The notes: generated from the sequence alone by a model not told the origin. Positions 43,274 through 53,236 are shown, counted from the first letter of the stretch. The stretch is 64,000 bases of DNA from Luteolibacter sp. Y139 (GCF_038066715.1 NZ_JBBUKT010000018.1:1-64000), one strand, 5' to 3'. Made by a program: numbers and translations.

Positions 43274-43890
43274 TGGAGATCGTAGACGACGTACCCCGCG
43301 TTGTCGGATGCCTGGCTGTCCATCATGCGAAGGCTAACCTTCGCGCAGTCCTTCTCGAACCGGTAGCGGAACACCTTCTTCGCCGTGCTGGCCGGAACAG
43401 CCGTCAGGAGCGTGCGCTTGCCTGCCTCGTCGATGGCGTAAATTCCGAGGCTTAGCGGCCCCTCCTTCATCTCGTCTGGATTCGTCCACTTCAAGGGATC
43501 CCCGGAAGTGTCTCCACTCATCGCCCACCGACCCTCGACATATTGGAGCGAGATCTTGTCGCCCTTCTTGAAGCTACCAATGATCAGTCCGTCAGCCGCT
43601 GTGGATTTAATCACCTGCTTACCGGTGAGTTTTCCGGCCGGTGCCTCCTGCGTCTCGCCGGTCAGTTCCTCAATGGCCGCCTTCACAGCCAGCGCGGAAT
43701 CCAGGTCACCCTTCTTGGTCTCAGCTTCCAATACCCCCTGAAGCTGTCGAGCAGCCTTCACCTTCGCAGCGGCGACCTCGCGGTCGTAGACCTCCAACGC
43801 AGCTTTCGCCGAAGCCGGGAGGTCCGCGGCCGATACTAGATGCCCAGAGCTGAGCAAGAATGCTGCAAGGGGTAATAATCGCTTGGTCAT
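43270..43890 (-). CDS. Exported protein of unknown function
   Basis: ATG 43890 is preferred: it has an AGGG ribosome site 5 nt upstream and yields a clean signal peptide (MTKRLLPLAAFLLSSGHLVS). ATG 43917, overlapping the previous stop, is the alternative. A coiled-coil segment rich in Ala/Lys is followed by a beta domain (ISLQYVEGRWAMSGDTSGDP). Secreted or periplasmic. Confidence 0.65.
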   Translation of the reverse strand: MTKRLLPLAAFLLSSGHLVSAADLPASAKAALEVYDREVAAAKVKAARQLQGVLEAETKKGDLDSALAVKAAIEELTGETQEAPAGKLTGKQVIKSTAADGLIIGSFKKGDKISLQYVEGRWAMSGDTSGDPLKWTNPDEMKEGPLSLGIYAIDEAGKRTLLTAVPASTAKKVFRYRFEKDCAKVSLRMMDSQASDNAGYVVYDLQ

Positions 43891-43913
43891 AAAATCCCTG
43901 ATGAAGAGTTCGG

Positions 43914-44762
43914 TCATTCTTCCAGCTCCTTGATCCGTGCTTCGAGCTGAGCCTTCTTGGCCTTCAAGTCCGATGCGCCGGACTCAACCTCCTGGATGAT
44001 CTTTGATGCCTCCATGCACCTATTGTAAGCTGGAGACCCTTCGCGGACTGCGCGCGTCTTGTTTGCTGTCAGCTCGTTGATGACGTCCAGAGCGTCCTTC
44101 CACCTCTGTCGCTCGCTCTCGATCAGCGAAGTGACCTTCTCCAACTCGGTCGTGGCTGCCTCAACGTCTGTTGGGGGTCTAATCTGGGAGGGGCGGCCCG
44201 AGGCCGACGAAAATGGGTCGTTTGAGCCTGAGGCGAGGACTGACTTTTCCGGAACTGACTTATCCACCCCCTCAGCGTCAGCCGTGGAAATGCGGGGCTG
44301 CCGACCTGGCTCTAAACGCGCGTTCGGTCGCTCGTTCAATCGATCTGGCTCAGCTTTAGGACTCGGAAGCTGAATGCCTGGGGAAGACCGAAGGGAGTCC
44401 GGCTGTTTCGGTGGGTTAGGCTCGCCCGCCGCGGCGGCTGCGGGAGCGTCAGCGGAGCCAGCGCCTGGCGATTGGAGCGCCCGGGTCTCACGTTCCTTCT
44501 GCGCGCCTTCGATGCCTTCGACCGTGATCGCAACCAGGGCGATAATTCCGATCAGGGCCAGTCCGTCAGCCAGAGCCTTTTGCGTCCGAGCACTGGTAGC
44601 CGACGGAGTCACGACCGGAGATCCACAGGCTGGACAGTTGCCTCCCACGCCCGCCGCGTCGGCAGATGCCTGAAGCTTTTCGCCGCAGGACGAACAGGAA
44701 AATCTTATGGGAGCAGGGCCAAACACCGCCGCGATTACAACACGGGGCGGAATTCCGGTCAA
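43914..44762 (-). CDS. Zinc-ribbon, single-pass membrane, coiled-coil protein
   Basis: 282 residues. N-terminal zinc ribbon CSSCGEKL...CPACGSP (about 23-47), one membrane helix (LALIGIIALVAITV), a long Pro/Ser/Ala linker and a C-terminal coiled coil (SGASDLKAKKAQLEARIKEL). First gene of a three-gene operon whose promoter lies beside a palindrome and a divergent XRE gene. Confidence 0.7.
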   Translation of the reverse strand: MTGIPPRVVIAAVFGPAPIRFSCSSCGEKLQASADAAGVGGNCPACGSPVVTPSATSARTQKALADGLALIGIIALVAITVEGIEGAQKERETRALQSPGAGSADAPAAAAAGEPNPPKQPDSLRSSPGIQLPSPKAEPDRLNERPNARLEPGRQPRISTADAEGVDKSVPEKSVLASGSNDPFSSASGRPSQIRPPTDVEAATTELEKVTSLIESERQRWKDALDVINELTANKTRAVREGSPAYNRCMEASKIIQEVESGASDLKAKKAQLEARIKELEE

Positions 44763-44768
44763 TTTGCT

Positions 44769-44784
44769 TGTACTTTTTAGTACA
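44769..44784. promoter_or_regulatory. Palindromic operator candidate between divergent genes
   Basis: TGTACT-TTTT-AGTACA is a perfect 6-4-6 palindrome, 7 bp upstream of the zinc-ribbon gene start and 39 bp upstream of the XRE start. It has the same geometry as the palindrome at 8504-8519. Very likely the target of the adjacent XRE protein, controlling both directions. Confidence 0.6.
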
Positions 44785-44822
44785 TCAAGGCACCTAACCC
44801 AGGAGTGCTAGCTGGATAGCCG

Positions 44823-45074
44823 GTGAGCACTGCTGACGGAGTAACGTTTGGGAAGATCTTGGGCTCTCTCTTTAAGGAGGAGCGGGAGAAGAAAGGTATT
44901 TCGAAAAATCGGCTCGCTGAGGATGCTGGGGTTGCTCGAACGGTGGTCATCTATTTCGAGCGAGAGGAGAGAATGCCTACAATCCACAACTGCAAGTCAC
45001 TAGCCGACGCGCTCGGGGTCCCCCTCAGTCGCCTGGTGAAGCGAGCCGAGAAGCTGATGGATGATGGACGTTAA
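44823..45074 (+). CDS. XRE-family regulator
   Basis: 83 residues, GTG start at 44823. HTH: SLFKEEREKKGISKNRLAED, then AGVARTVVIYFEREERMPTI. Single-domain regulator, probably binding the palindrome at 44769-44784. Confidence 0.8.
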   Translation: MSTADGVTFGKILGSLFKEEREKKGISKNRLAEDAGVARTVVIYFEREERMPTIHNCKSLADALGVPLSRLVKRAEKLMDDGR

Positions 45075-45373
45075 GCTATTCGGGCTCCTCAATTTCGACA
45101 AGCTGGCCTAGCAAGCCGGGCAATTTTGGCGCTCGCCTTTCTGAGGACTCTAGACGGCTCAGGTGCCTACGAAGCGCAAGGGGCTTTTCGTGTGGCAGCC
45201 GGGCACCAGAGCATGCCATGAAGGCGCGGAACAACGGGCTCCCGCCCGTTCCCGTAGAAGTGCTCCTCGGGAACATCAAAGGGTCGACGCTACTGCGGAA
45301 GCGAGCCCGTCCCACCAGACCGCAGCCGAGGCCGGCTTGTGCCTCATGCTTCCTCCTGCTTTACTCGGGAAGC

Positions 45374-45649
45374 ATGTCAGACCCTCCTTTCCATCGGGTG
45401 GGGATTCCTCCGTGTCTCGGCCCACCCGGTCAGTTCGACTCGGAACCTGAGATCCTGCGCCGACTTCTCGGCCAGTTCGACGCTCAGGAAATCCGAAGTC
45501 GGCTGGCGGATTGCAGAATCTACCGGCACGACGACCGAATTCCCGGTGATCAAGCACTGCCCCGGCTGATGAGGTGCATCCAGCAGTCCGACTTGGACTT
45601 CTTAGACCGGACCCTCAACGAGATTGTGGCACAGGCTCTGGAAGTCTAA
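45374..45649 (+). CDS. Small unknown protein (91 aa)
   Basis: ATG 45374 (MSDPPFHRVGIPPCLGPPGQ). Helical second half (LRRLLGQFDAQEIRSRLADC and LDFLDRTLNEIVAQALEV). An upstream ATG at 45218 adds a basic, low-quality extension and is rejected. No family. Confidence 0.4.
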   Translation: MSDPPFHRVGIPPCLGPPGQFDSEPEILRRLLGQFDAQEIRSRLADCRIYRHDDRIPGDQALPRLMRCIQQSDLDFLDRTLNEIVAQALEV

Positions 45650-45799
45650 CGAACACCGGACATGAGGTTCAAGTCCAGCCCAGCCGAACGAGAACTAGAC
45701 TTTACGCCTTGGCCTCGGTCACCGCCGGAAGGCTAGCGGGTGTCATCGCCACCCGGAAGTGGCCGGAGACTTTCGAGCGAAACTGAAAAAAGCCGGAGG

Positions 45800-45833
45800 C
45801 ACCCCACTGTTGGGGAGTTTCTGAAGTGGGGTG
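45800..45833 (-). terminator. Terminator candidate for the beta-helix gene
   Basis: CACCCCACT and AGTGGGGTG form a perfect 9-bp stem 57 nt after the stop at 45890 on the minus strand. CCTCCGGC and a TTTTTT run follow within 15 nt. Confidence 0.5.
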
Positions 45834-45889
45834 ACGCCCCGTGTTCATTGCCTTTGCCCACCGCCTCCACAACTACCGAAACGATGCGT

Positions 45890-47758
45890 TTACTTGAAGC
45901 CGCTGAAAAGCGGCCACGCGATCCAGCCTCCTTCGGTGTGCTTGTCCAAGGTCCGCGTCTGATCGCCGCGTCGCTCCCGCACCTTGTTAAGCGCAGTGTG
46001 CTGGTCGAAGGCGATCTCCCGTAGGCCAGCCACACTGAATGAGGCGTCCTCGATCACGAAGCTGGGGCGGGGGTCCATCTCCTCGGTGGTGCCGCCGTAA
46101 TTGAACAGTCCAACGATCTCGGTCCTCCCCCCGGATTCCGTCCAGAAGCGGATCCCGCGACCCTCGTGCTTGACGCCGAGACACCAGAGGTCGCCGCCCT
46201 CGTTTCGAACGAGGCCTTTATCGCTGGCACCCTCGGGATCGAGCTGACGTGCCCAGCATTTCTGGCCTGACTTCTTGAGATGGAGAGGCGCCGGGCAATC
46301 GGTTACGAACATATCTCCCGCTCCGTCGCCGACAACGTTGACCCCGCAGCTTTCCACGACGAGGGCATTGGAGGCGGAGGCATTAATGATGGTGATCGCC
46401 GGGCCTCCGAAGGAATCGATGTTCTGGAACTTCACCCTAGGAGCCGAGCCATCGTCCACAACGAAGGCTCCGTTTTTCTCGCTCAGGATCCGGGCCCATC
46501 CCAGTCCCGTCACCAGGCGAACCGGCGCGGGCACCCGGATAGGCCTGGAAAGAGTGAACCAATTCGGGTCACCGCCACCGCAGCCGCGGAAATAGACCGT
46601 GGTCTTCCCTTCCGCCGCCGCGCGGTCCATCGCGCTTTGGACCGCGTCGCTGTCGTCGATCCCGTCGCCAGCCACCGCGCCGCAGTCGTCGGCACAAAGC
46701 CATTTCCCAGGCTCGTTTTCCCACGGCACCACCGGCTCGCGTTTCACGGGAAGCCCCAGTGACCGGAGCGGCGTCCCTTCGAACAGCCTGCGTCCTGGAG
46801 CTGAAGTATACTCTCCGATCTCTCCGCCCTCGACCGACCCCCCCGCCGAATCACTGGCCAGCACCTGACGATAGCCGTGGCTGGTCACGTCACGCGCATA
46901 GAGGACGCCACGATTGAGGATGGCAGGGCCCCCGGCACTGGTTGCCTGGAAACTTGCCCCTTGAAGTGCGACAACCCCGCTCCAGTGCGCCCAATTGTTG
47001 GGCATCTGGATATCGATGCCCAGAGGCGTGTTCTCCACCTTGAGGTCCTCGATCGCGGCAACGTTCGCGGACACGACCACGCCGGTCTTGCGAGCATTGC
47101 GGATGGTGACGCGCGACAAGGTCTGGCCCCAGATCCACTGGCTCAGCACGCCGGTCTCGAAGCCATCGATCTCCACGTCCTGCACGAGGTTCGGGCCGCT
47201 TTGATCGAGAAAGCCGGCATTGATGCCGATCTTCCCCCGGCCCCTGATGCGGACGTCCTTCAGGCAGCCGCTGTTGGTCGCGTAGTATCGGATCCCGTCG
47301 GTGTCCGGGTTGTTGCCGGCGTCGATTGTGAAATGGCGCAGGTTGCGCATGAACCAATCGGCCGAGGTGGGGCCCTTCTCGCTCGGATGAGTACGGAGAA
47401 CGGCAGTCACGTCCTTCACGCCATCGTCGAGCTTCAACACGACGCCATCGCGCGACTGCCCGTAGAGCCAAGGCCCGAGCGCGCTCTTCACCACGAGCGA
47501 CCGCGTTACCCGGTAGACACCGTCGGGGACGAACAACGCGTTGCTCTTGCCCCTATGGGCGGGGTCCATCCCGCAACTTGCGTCGATGGCGCGCTGAAGC
47601 GCGTCGGTGTCGTCCGCCTTCCCGTCGCCCGTCGCGCCGAAGTGGCGCTTGGCGTCGAGCACGGCGGGATCGTCCGGGAAGCGCATGCCTGTCGGCGGCT
47701 CGGCGGCGGAGAATCCTACTGAAGCAACCAGCGCAATGACCGGAGAAAATGAGTTCAT
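45890..47758 (-). CDS. Secreted pectate-lyase-superfamily / GH28-like beta-helix protein
   Basis: 622 residues with a signal peptide (MNSFSPVIALVASVGFSAAE). Two copies of the pectate-lyase-3-type entry motif are present: KRHFGATGDGKADDTDALQR (about 37-56) and DDCGAVAGDGIDDSDAVQSA (about 362-381), each followed by beta-helix repeats. The duplicated motif suggests two fused or tandem beta-helix domains. Probably acts on extracellular polysaccharide. Confidence 0.82.
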   Translation of the reverse strand: MNSFSPVIALVASVGFSAAEPPTGMRFPDDPAVLDAKRHFGATGDGKADDTDALQRAIDASCGMDPAHRGKSNALFVPDGVYRVTRSLVVKSALGPWLYGQSRDGVVLKLDDGVKDVTAVLRTHPSEKGPTSADWFMRNLRHFTIDAGNNPDTDGIRYYATNSGCLKDVRIRGRGKIGINAGFLDQSGPNLVQDVEIDGFETGVLSQWIWGQTLSRVTIRNARKTGVVVSANVAAIEDLKVENTPLGIDIQMPNNWAHWSGVVALQGASFQATSAGGPAILNRGVLYARDVTSHGYRQVLASDSAGGSVEGGEIGEYTSAPGRRLFEGTPLRSLGLPVKREPVVPWENEPGKWLCADDCGAVAGDGIDDSDAVQSAMDRAAAEGKTTVYFRGCGGGDPNWFTLSRPIRVPAPVRLVTGLGWARILSEKNGAFVVDDGSAPRVKFQNIDSFGGPAITIINASASNALVVESCGVNVVGDGAGDMFVTDCPAPLHLKKSGQKCWARQLDPEGASDKGLVRNEGGDLWCLGVKHEGRGIRFWTESGGRTEIVGLFNYGGTTEEMDPRPSFVIEDASFSVAGLREIAFDQHTALNKVRERRGDQTRTLDKHTEGGWIAWPLFSGFK

Positions 47759-48075
47759 GGCCGAAAGCGGATACGCTGAAAACCCCGCTTACATTTCTTT
47801 TTCTGATTCGATGCCACCGTCAACTCCGCTTTCAGCGGCCCTAAATGTCGCGGTCTATCCCTCGTAGCCTGCTTCCTGTGATATACGCCCATGCACCTCA
47901 GCCAATTCTTCTATTGGTGCTGGGACCTCTGCACCTTGCACCTGCCCCGCGCATTTTGAAGAGGCTACGCCATCCAGTGAATAGCTTTTACCACGCCGGG
48001 ACGAGGTGACGTCTACGGCATGTTCGCTGCGAATGCCGCTGACTCCTCCGGATCAACCTCCGGCGGTCCTCGATC
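47759..48075. other. 317-bp divergent intergenic region
   Basis: Promoter region between the minus-strand beta-helix gene and katE. I see no RNA gene, strong palindrome or convincing small gene. Confidence 0.4.
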
Positions 48076-50178
48076 ATGGCCTCCAAAAAAGCACCGCGCT
48101 CACTGTCTGCCACCGCCCCAACGCCCAAGCTTCCCGCCGAGACCCATCAGGTCGCGTCGGAAGGAGATCCCAACCTGACCACAAATCATGGCCTACCCAT
48201 CTCGGACAATCAGAACTCCCTGAAGGCAGGCGTCCGTGGTCCAGTTTTGATGGAGGATTTCATTCTTCGCGAAAAGATCACCCATTTTGACCACGAGCGT
48301 ATCCCTGAGCGGATTGTCCACGCCCGCGGCTCCGGTGCGCACGGATATTTCCAGCCTTACGAATCTGCGGCCGACATCACCGAGGCAGCATTTCTTCAGG
48401 ACCCAAAGAAAAAAACCGAGGTTTTCGCGCGCTTCTCGACGGTGGCCGGGGGTGCTGGCTCCGTGGACCTGCCCCGTGATGTCCGCGGCTTCGCGGTGAA
48501 GTTCTACACCTCACAGGGAAACTTCGACCTGGTCGGCAACAACATCCCGGTCTTTTTCATCCAGGATGCGATGAAGTTTCCGGACGTCGTCCACGCCGTG
48601 AAGATGGAACCTGACCGGGGCTTCCCACAGGCGGCTTCCGCTCATGCCACGTTCTGGGACTTCATCTCGCTCACTCCGGAGAGCATGCACATGATCATGT
48701 GGGCGATGTCCGATCGCGCGATCCCGCGCTCGCTTCGCATGATTGAGGGCTTCGGCGTCCACACCTTTCGATTCATCAATGCCGAGGGCGTCAGCCGCTT
48801 CGTGAAGTTCCACTGGCGGCCTACCATCGGGAGCGCGGCCGTCGTCTGGGATGAGGCAATGAAGATCAGCGGTGCCGATCCTGACTTCCATCGCCGCGAC
48901 CTCTGGCAAGCAATCGAGCGGGGCGACTTCCCGGAGTGGGAACTCGGGGTGCAAGTCATCGAGGAGAGCCAGGTGGAGCAGCTCGACTTCGACCTGCTGG
49001 ATCCCACCAAGTTGATCCCCGAGGAGATCATCCCGATTCGCCCGCTCGGCAAGATGGTGCTCAATCGGAATCCGGACAATCACTTCGCCGAAACCGAGCA
49101 GGTCGCCTTCTGTCCCAGTCACATTGTGCCAGGCATCGGCTTCTCGGATGATCCTCTCCTCCAAGGCCGGCTCTTCTCCTATCTCGACACCCAGTTGATG
49201 CGTCTCGGCGGGCCGAACTTCCACCAGATCCCGATCAATGCGCCGCGTTGTCCGTTTGCCAACAACCAGCGCGATGGTCTGCGGCAGATGCACGTCCACA
49301 AGGGTCGCGTGGCCTATGAGCCCAGCCAGATCTCGCCACCGGGCGCACCGCGCGAGTGTCCCGTGCACGGCTTCCGCACCAATCCGGAAGTCGAGACCGG
49401 CGAGAAGATCCGCAAGCGCTCCGAAACCTTCGCCGACCACTATTCGCAGGCACGTCTCTTCTACCGCTCGATGAGGCCACCGGAACAGAATCATATCGCC
49501 AGTGCGCTCGCATTCGAACTCTCGAAGGTCGAGATTATCGAGATCCGCAACCGCATGCTCGGCCACCTTGGCCACATCGACGCTGGCCTTCAGGAGACCG
49601 TGGCTGACGCATTGGGTATTCCCCTCGAAGATGCCGTGAGGATCAAGCCCGCAGTCCCCCCCCGCGATCTCGATCCCTCCCCCTCATTGAGTCTCATTTC
49701 AAAGGATCCTCACACGCTGAAAGGACGCAAGGCCGGCATCCTCATCACCGACGGTGCCGACCCCGATCAATTCGCCGCCATACTGGCAGCCCTAAAAAAG
49801 GCGAAGGCAACTGTGGATGTCATCGCGCCGCGAATTGGGGGGGCGACCACATCGGATGGTGCGCTTGTTCCAGCTGATCATTCGCTTACCGGCGGACCCT
49901 CTTACTTCTTCGACACCGTCGTGATCCTCGCCGCCGCCGATGCGGTCCCGGACCTCGTCCGCGAGGCCGCCGCCGTGAACTGGGTACGCGATGCATTCGG
50001 CCACCTGAAAGTCATTGCCTACTCACCCGCTGCCTCACCGCTCATTAAGGCGGCTGGTGTCGATCCTGACGGCGGCACAATCCTTCTCGATGCACCAAAA
50101 TCGGTCAAAACCTACATTGCAGCCGCCCGCGCGGGTCGCCGCTGGGACCGCGAGCCCACGCTCCGGAGCGTTGGTTGA
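48076..50178 (+). CDS. katE: Large-subunit catalase, HPII type
   Basis: 700 residues, the size of clade II monofunctional catalases. Active-site His in ERIVHARGSGAHGYF, Asn in FDLVGNNIPVFFIQDA, haem-ligand Tyr in GRLFSYLDTQLMRLG. The C-terminal domain (about 560-690, GILITDGADPDQFAAILAAL) is the class I amidotransferase-like module of HPII. Converts H2O2 to water and oxygen; in other bacteria under stationary-phase or general stress control. First gene of a stress-flavoured run. Confidence 0.97.
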   Translation: MASKKAPRSLSATAPTPKLPAETHQVASEGDPNLTTNHGLPISDNQNSLKAGVRGPVLMEDFILREKITHFDHERIPERIVHARGSGAHGYFQPYESAADITEAAFLQDPKKKTEVFARFSTVAGGAGSVDLPRDVRGFAVKFYTSQGNFDLVGNNIPVFFIQDAMKFPDVVHAVKMEPDRGFPQAASAHATFWDFISLTPESMHMIMWAMSDRAIPRSLRMIEGFGVHTFRFINAEGVSRFVKFHWRPTIGSAAVVWDEAMKISGADPDFHRRDLWQAIERGDFPEWELGVQVIEESQVEQLDFDLLDPTKLIPEEIIPIRPLGKMVLNRNPDNHFAETEQVAFCPSHIVPGIGFSDDPLLQGRLFSYLDTQLMRLGGPNFHQIPINAPRCPFANNQRDGLRQMHVHKGRVAYEPSQISPPGAPRECPVHGFRTNPEVETGEKIRKRSETFADHYSQARLFYRSMRPPEQNHIASALAFELSKVEIIEIRNRMLGHLGHIDAGLQETVADALGIPLEDAVRIKPAVPPRDLDPSPSLSLISKDPHTLKGRKAGILITDGADPDQFAAILAALKKAKATVDVIAPRIGGATTSDGALVPADHSLTGGPSYFFDTVVILAAADAVPDLVREAAAVNWVRDAFGHLKVIAYSPAASPLIKAAGVDPDGGTILLDAPKSVKTYIAAARAGRRWDREPTLRSVG

Positions 50179-50200
50179 CCCCTAACTCGAAACGATTCCC

Positions 50201-50500
50201 ATGAACACGTCCGCACTCTCCGAACAGCAGAATCTTGAGCGCCCCGCCGCTCCACCTGCGAATGACGACCTCACAATTGCCGAGCATTTGCGCGCGTCTA
50301 AGGTCTCTCGACCCCTGGAAGGCGAAGACCTCTATCTCGACGAAGCGGGCGAAGTCATTCGCGTGCCCGAACATCTCGCCCGCAAGTTCGTTGAAGAGTA
50401 TGGCGCCTTGCATCCGGGCGATTACCGCTCCCGCTACCATCGCGACTGGCGCCACGATTTTTGTTCGCTCAAGGGGCAACTCTCGCCCGAATTGGAATGA
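50201..50500 (+). CDS. Small unknown protein coupled to HD-domain gene
   Basis: 99 residues (MNTSALSEQQNLERPAAPPA). Acidic, with EDLYLDEAGEVIRVPEHLAR and a basic segment near the end (RSRYHRDWRHDF). Stop overlaps the next ATG (50497-50500). Its position directly after katE suggests a stress-linked role; no family recognised. Confidence 0.55.
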   Translation: MNTSALSEQQNLERPAAPPANDDLTIAEHLRASKVSRPLEGEDLYLDEAGEVIRVPEHLARKFVEEYGALHPGDYRSRYHRDWRHDFCSLKGQLSPELE

Positions 50501-51027
50501 GTTCTTCTCCAGCTACAGGCGCCAATGGATTTTCGCTTTGGCAAAATGCGGCGCCCATGGCTCCGCAGGCGCATGAAGGACAGCATTCGCCGGGCCCAAC
50601 AATGCCCTATTTTGCCCATTGTTCGCGTGTCGCCATGCTGGTGGTTTTCGCGTTTAGCGGCCCCGCTGTGGAGATCATTGCCGCAACCTACCGTCACGAG
50701 GTTTACGAGAAGACAACGCTCACCCGTGAGGCAGTTGCAATGGCGATGGGCTCGATGGTTGCAACGTTGGCAGAACGGTTGAGCATAACCATCCCCGACG
50801 AGAAGGCTACGTATTGGGAGCGTCTCGCCCAAGCCCCGTGGAAAGCGCGCGTGATCAAGATTGCTCATGCCCTCGACCACCTCAATGGGCCACTGGATTA
50901 TCAGAAAGCCCGACTCCGATCCGCACGAAGGGCTGTTTTGCTAGCGACCGGTCATGAACCGGCCATTGAGCGCGCCTCGCAAGTTCTTCGCCAGTCGATC
51001 GATTGCTTTGAGCAATCCCCATCATAA
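50497..51027 (+). CDS. SpoT-like HD-superfamily protein with altered HD pair
   Basis: 176 residues from ATG 50497. QNAAPMAPQAHEGQHSPGPT, then PYFAHCSRVAMLVV, resembles the AHxGQxR..PYxxH segment of (p)ppGpp hydrolase HD domains. Where the HD metal pair is expected it reads AATYRHEVYEKTTLT, His-Glu and not His-Asp. Possibly a hydrolase with unusual metal binding, or an inactive ligand sensor. Coupled to the 99-aa gene. Confidence 0.6.
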   Translation: MSSSPATGANGFSLWQNAAPMAPQAHEGQHSPGPTMPYFAHCSRVAMLVVFAFSGPAVEIIAATYRHEVYEKTTLTREAVAMAMGSMVATLAERLSITIPDEKATYWERLAQAPWKARVIKIAHALDHLNGPLDYQKARLRSARRAVLLATGHEPAIERASQVLRQSIDCFEQSPS

Positions 51028-51165
51028 GCACGAGGGGCGTTTGAAGTATCAACGTTTAAGAATACGCGACGTCCTCCTGGGCTGAAGCGGCCACTTTCAT
51101 CGGCATGGCTCCTGCGAATTGAACGCCCCGCCAATCCCTCATTCCCCTGACGCGAAGAAATATCC

Positions 51166-51954
51166 ATGAAACCAAGAATCATCTTTATTCACGGTATGTT
51201 CCAGAATTCAAAAAGCTGGGACCAATACCCTTGGGCAGCCCATTTCGAGCAGCTTGGCTTTGATGTAGAGGCACCGTCATGGCCGCTTCACGAGGGAGAT
51301 CCCTCCGAGTTGCGGGCAAACATTCCCGCGGGACTTGGCTCGCTCACCCTCTCCCAGGTCTACCACCATATCCGCGGCATCATACTCCAGTCGCCGGAGA
51401 AACCGGTAGTGGTGGGACATTCACTGGGTGGATTGATCGCGCAGAAGCTTCTGGCGGAGGGACTCCTCCGCGCTGCCGTGGGAATCGCGTCCGTGGCGCC
51501 GAATAAGATGCTCGCGCTTGACTGGGGCTTCCTGCGCAACAGCGCCTCGATCACCAATCCTTTTGCCGGCAGCGATCCCTATGAGATGACCCCGGAACTC
51601 TTTCACCAAAACTTCGCCAACACCCTCAGCCGCGGTGAGAGCGATGCAGCTTGGAGTGACACTGCAGTTCACGAGAGCCGGCAGGTCCTCAGGGACATTC
51701 TCGGCGAGGATGGCGAGATCGACATGACCCGCCCCCATGCCCCGCTGCTGCTCATCGGAGCAGAGAAGGACGAGATCATCCCCGCATCATTGGTCCGGCG
51801 GAATGCACATGCCTACGAGGATGAGCGATCCCATCACGAATACCGGGAGTTCACCGGCCGTGGGCACTTCATCTGCGGCGAGCCCGGCTGGGAAGAAATC
51901 GCTACCTCCATCTCCAACTGGCTGCAAGGGCATCTCACCGCAGTTCGCTCTTAA
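51166..51954 (+). CDS. Alpha/beta hydrolase
   Basis: 262 residues. Oxyanion region IFIHGMFQNSKSWDQY, nucleophile elbow VVGHSLGGLIAQ, acid residue in LIGAEKDEIIP, and the histidine in FTGRGHFICGEPGWEE. Cytoplasmic hydrolase or esterase of unknown substrate, 28 nt before the dehydrogenase gene. Confidence 0.87.
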   Translation: MKPRIIFIHGMFQNSKSWDQYPWAAHFEQLGFDVEAPSWPLHEGDPSELRANIPAGLGSLTLSQVYHHIRGIILQSPEKPVVVGHSLGGLIAQKLLAEGLLRAAVGIASVAPNKMLALDWGFLRNSASITNPFAGSDPYEMTPELFHQNFANTLSRGESDAAWSDTAVHESRQVLRDILGEDGEIDMTRPHAPLLLIGAEKDEIIPASLVRRNAHAYEDERSHHEYREFTGRGHFICGEPGWEEIATSISNWLQGHLTAVRS

Positions 51955-51982
51955 AAATCTAATCTGAACCACCTGACGAATC

Positions 51983-53236
51983 ATGAAGGCAATCTGTTGG
52001 CATGGCACCGGTGACGTGCGCGTGGACACCGTTCCCGATCCCGAAATCCTCGACCCGAAGGACATCATCATCCAAGTAACCGCGAGCGGCATTTGTGGCT
52101 CCGATCTTCACCTTTACGACGGGCTGATGCCCACCATGGAGGCGGGCGACATCATCGGCCACGAGCCGATGGGCATCGTGGTGGAGGTCGGCAGCGAGGT
52201 GAAAAAGTTCCGGAAGGGCGACCGCGTGGTAGTCCCGTTCGTGATCGCATGCGGCTGCTGTTTCTTCTGTCAAAAGCAACTCTACTCGGCGTGTGACACC
52301 ACGAATCCCGGCGCGGATTTGGCGAAGGTGGCTATGGGGCAGGCTCCTGCCGGCCTGTTCGGTTACTCGGGGATGCTCGGGCGGTACCCGGGCGGGCAGG
52401 CCGAGTATCTGCGCGTCCCTCATGCGGACGTTGGTCCCATCAAAATTGAGTCGGACCTTCCGGATGAAAAGGTGGTCTTCCTCTCGGACATTTATCCAAC
52501 AGGCTACATGGCGGCGGAGAATGCCGGCATTGAGCCCGGCGATACTGTCGCCGTCTGGGGTTGTGGTCCGGTAGGCCAGTTTGCGATCCAATCCGCATGG
52601 ATGTTCGGCGCAGGGCGGGTAATTGCGATCGACCGCGTGCCGGAGCGTCTTGAAATGGCCCGGGTGCATGGCCGGGCGGAGGTTCTGAATTTCGAGGATG
52701 AAAAGATCCACGACCGGCTCATCGAGATGACCGGCGGTCGTGGTCCGGACCGTTGTATCGACGCCGTGGGAGCGGAGGCCCACGGTACCGGCTCACTGGA
52801 TGCCGTGGTGGATCGGGCCAAACAAGCGATGCATCTTTCCATGGACAGGCCCCATGTTCTTCGTCAGGCAATCATGGCCTGCCGGAAGGCCGGCACCCTT
52901 TCCATCCCGGGAGTCTACATCGGGCTGCTCGACAAGATTCCCTTTGGAGCGCTCGTCAACAAGGGTCTGACGGTGCGAACCGGCCAGACCCACGTGCAAC
53001 GCTACCTGGCACCGCTATTGGAGAAGGTGGAAAACGGTGAGATCGATCCGTCGTTTGTCGTGACCCATCGCATCCCGCTCGAAGGAGCGCCGGACGCTTA
53101 CGAGAAGTTCCGCAAAAAAGAGGACGGCTGCATCAAGGTCGTTATCAAGCCCGGCATGGCGTCCGAGCAGCGCTCATCCGGTGATATTACCATCAGTTCG
53201 GAAATGATTCCGCCTGCGATCGCGCCGCTAGCGTAA
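51983..53236 (+). CDS. Zinc-dependent alcohol dehydrogenase (MDR)
   Basis: 417 residues. Catalytic zinc residues in [13 protein letters not shown] and [14 protein letters not shown]; structural zinc cysteines in [16 protein letters not shown]; Rossmann motif [13 protein letters not shown]. The length and the insert around 270-310 resemble glutathione-independent formaldehyde dehydrogenase-like members. A 25-residue extra tail ends in IPPAIAPLA. Confidence 0.88.
   Translation: MKAICWHGTGDVRVDTVPDPEILDPKDIIIQVTASGICGSDLHLYDGLMPTMEAGDIIGHEPMGIVVEVGSEVKKFRKGDRVVVPFVIACGCCFFCQKQLYSACDTTNPGADLAKVAMGQAPAGLFGYSGMLGRYPGGQAEYLRVPHADVGPIKIESDLPDEKVVFLSDIYPTGYMAAENAGIEPGDTVAVWGCGPVGQFAIQSAWMFGAGRVIAIDRVPERLEMARVHGRAEVLNFEDEKIHDRLIEMTGGRGPDRCIDAVGAEAHGTGSLDAVVDRAKQAMHLSMDRPHVLRQAIMACRKAGTLSIPGVYIGLLDKIPFGALVNKGLTVRTGQTHVQRYLAPLLEKVENGEIDPSFVVTHRIPLEGAPDAYEKFRKKEDGCIKVVIKPGMASEQRSSGDITISSEMIPPAIAPLA

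Noticed and set aside
45218..45373. Longer start for the 45374 gene
   Set aside because: Adds a basic Pro/Arg extension unlike the rest of the protein.
46877..47722. 281-codon frame opposite the beta-helix gene
   Set aside because: Antisense shadow; the minus strand has a signal peptide and duplicated lyase motif.
48511..49575. 354-codon frame opposite katE
   Set aside because: Antisense shadow of a certain catalase gene.
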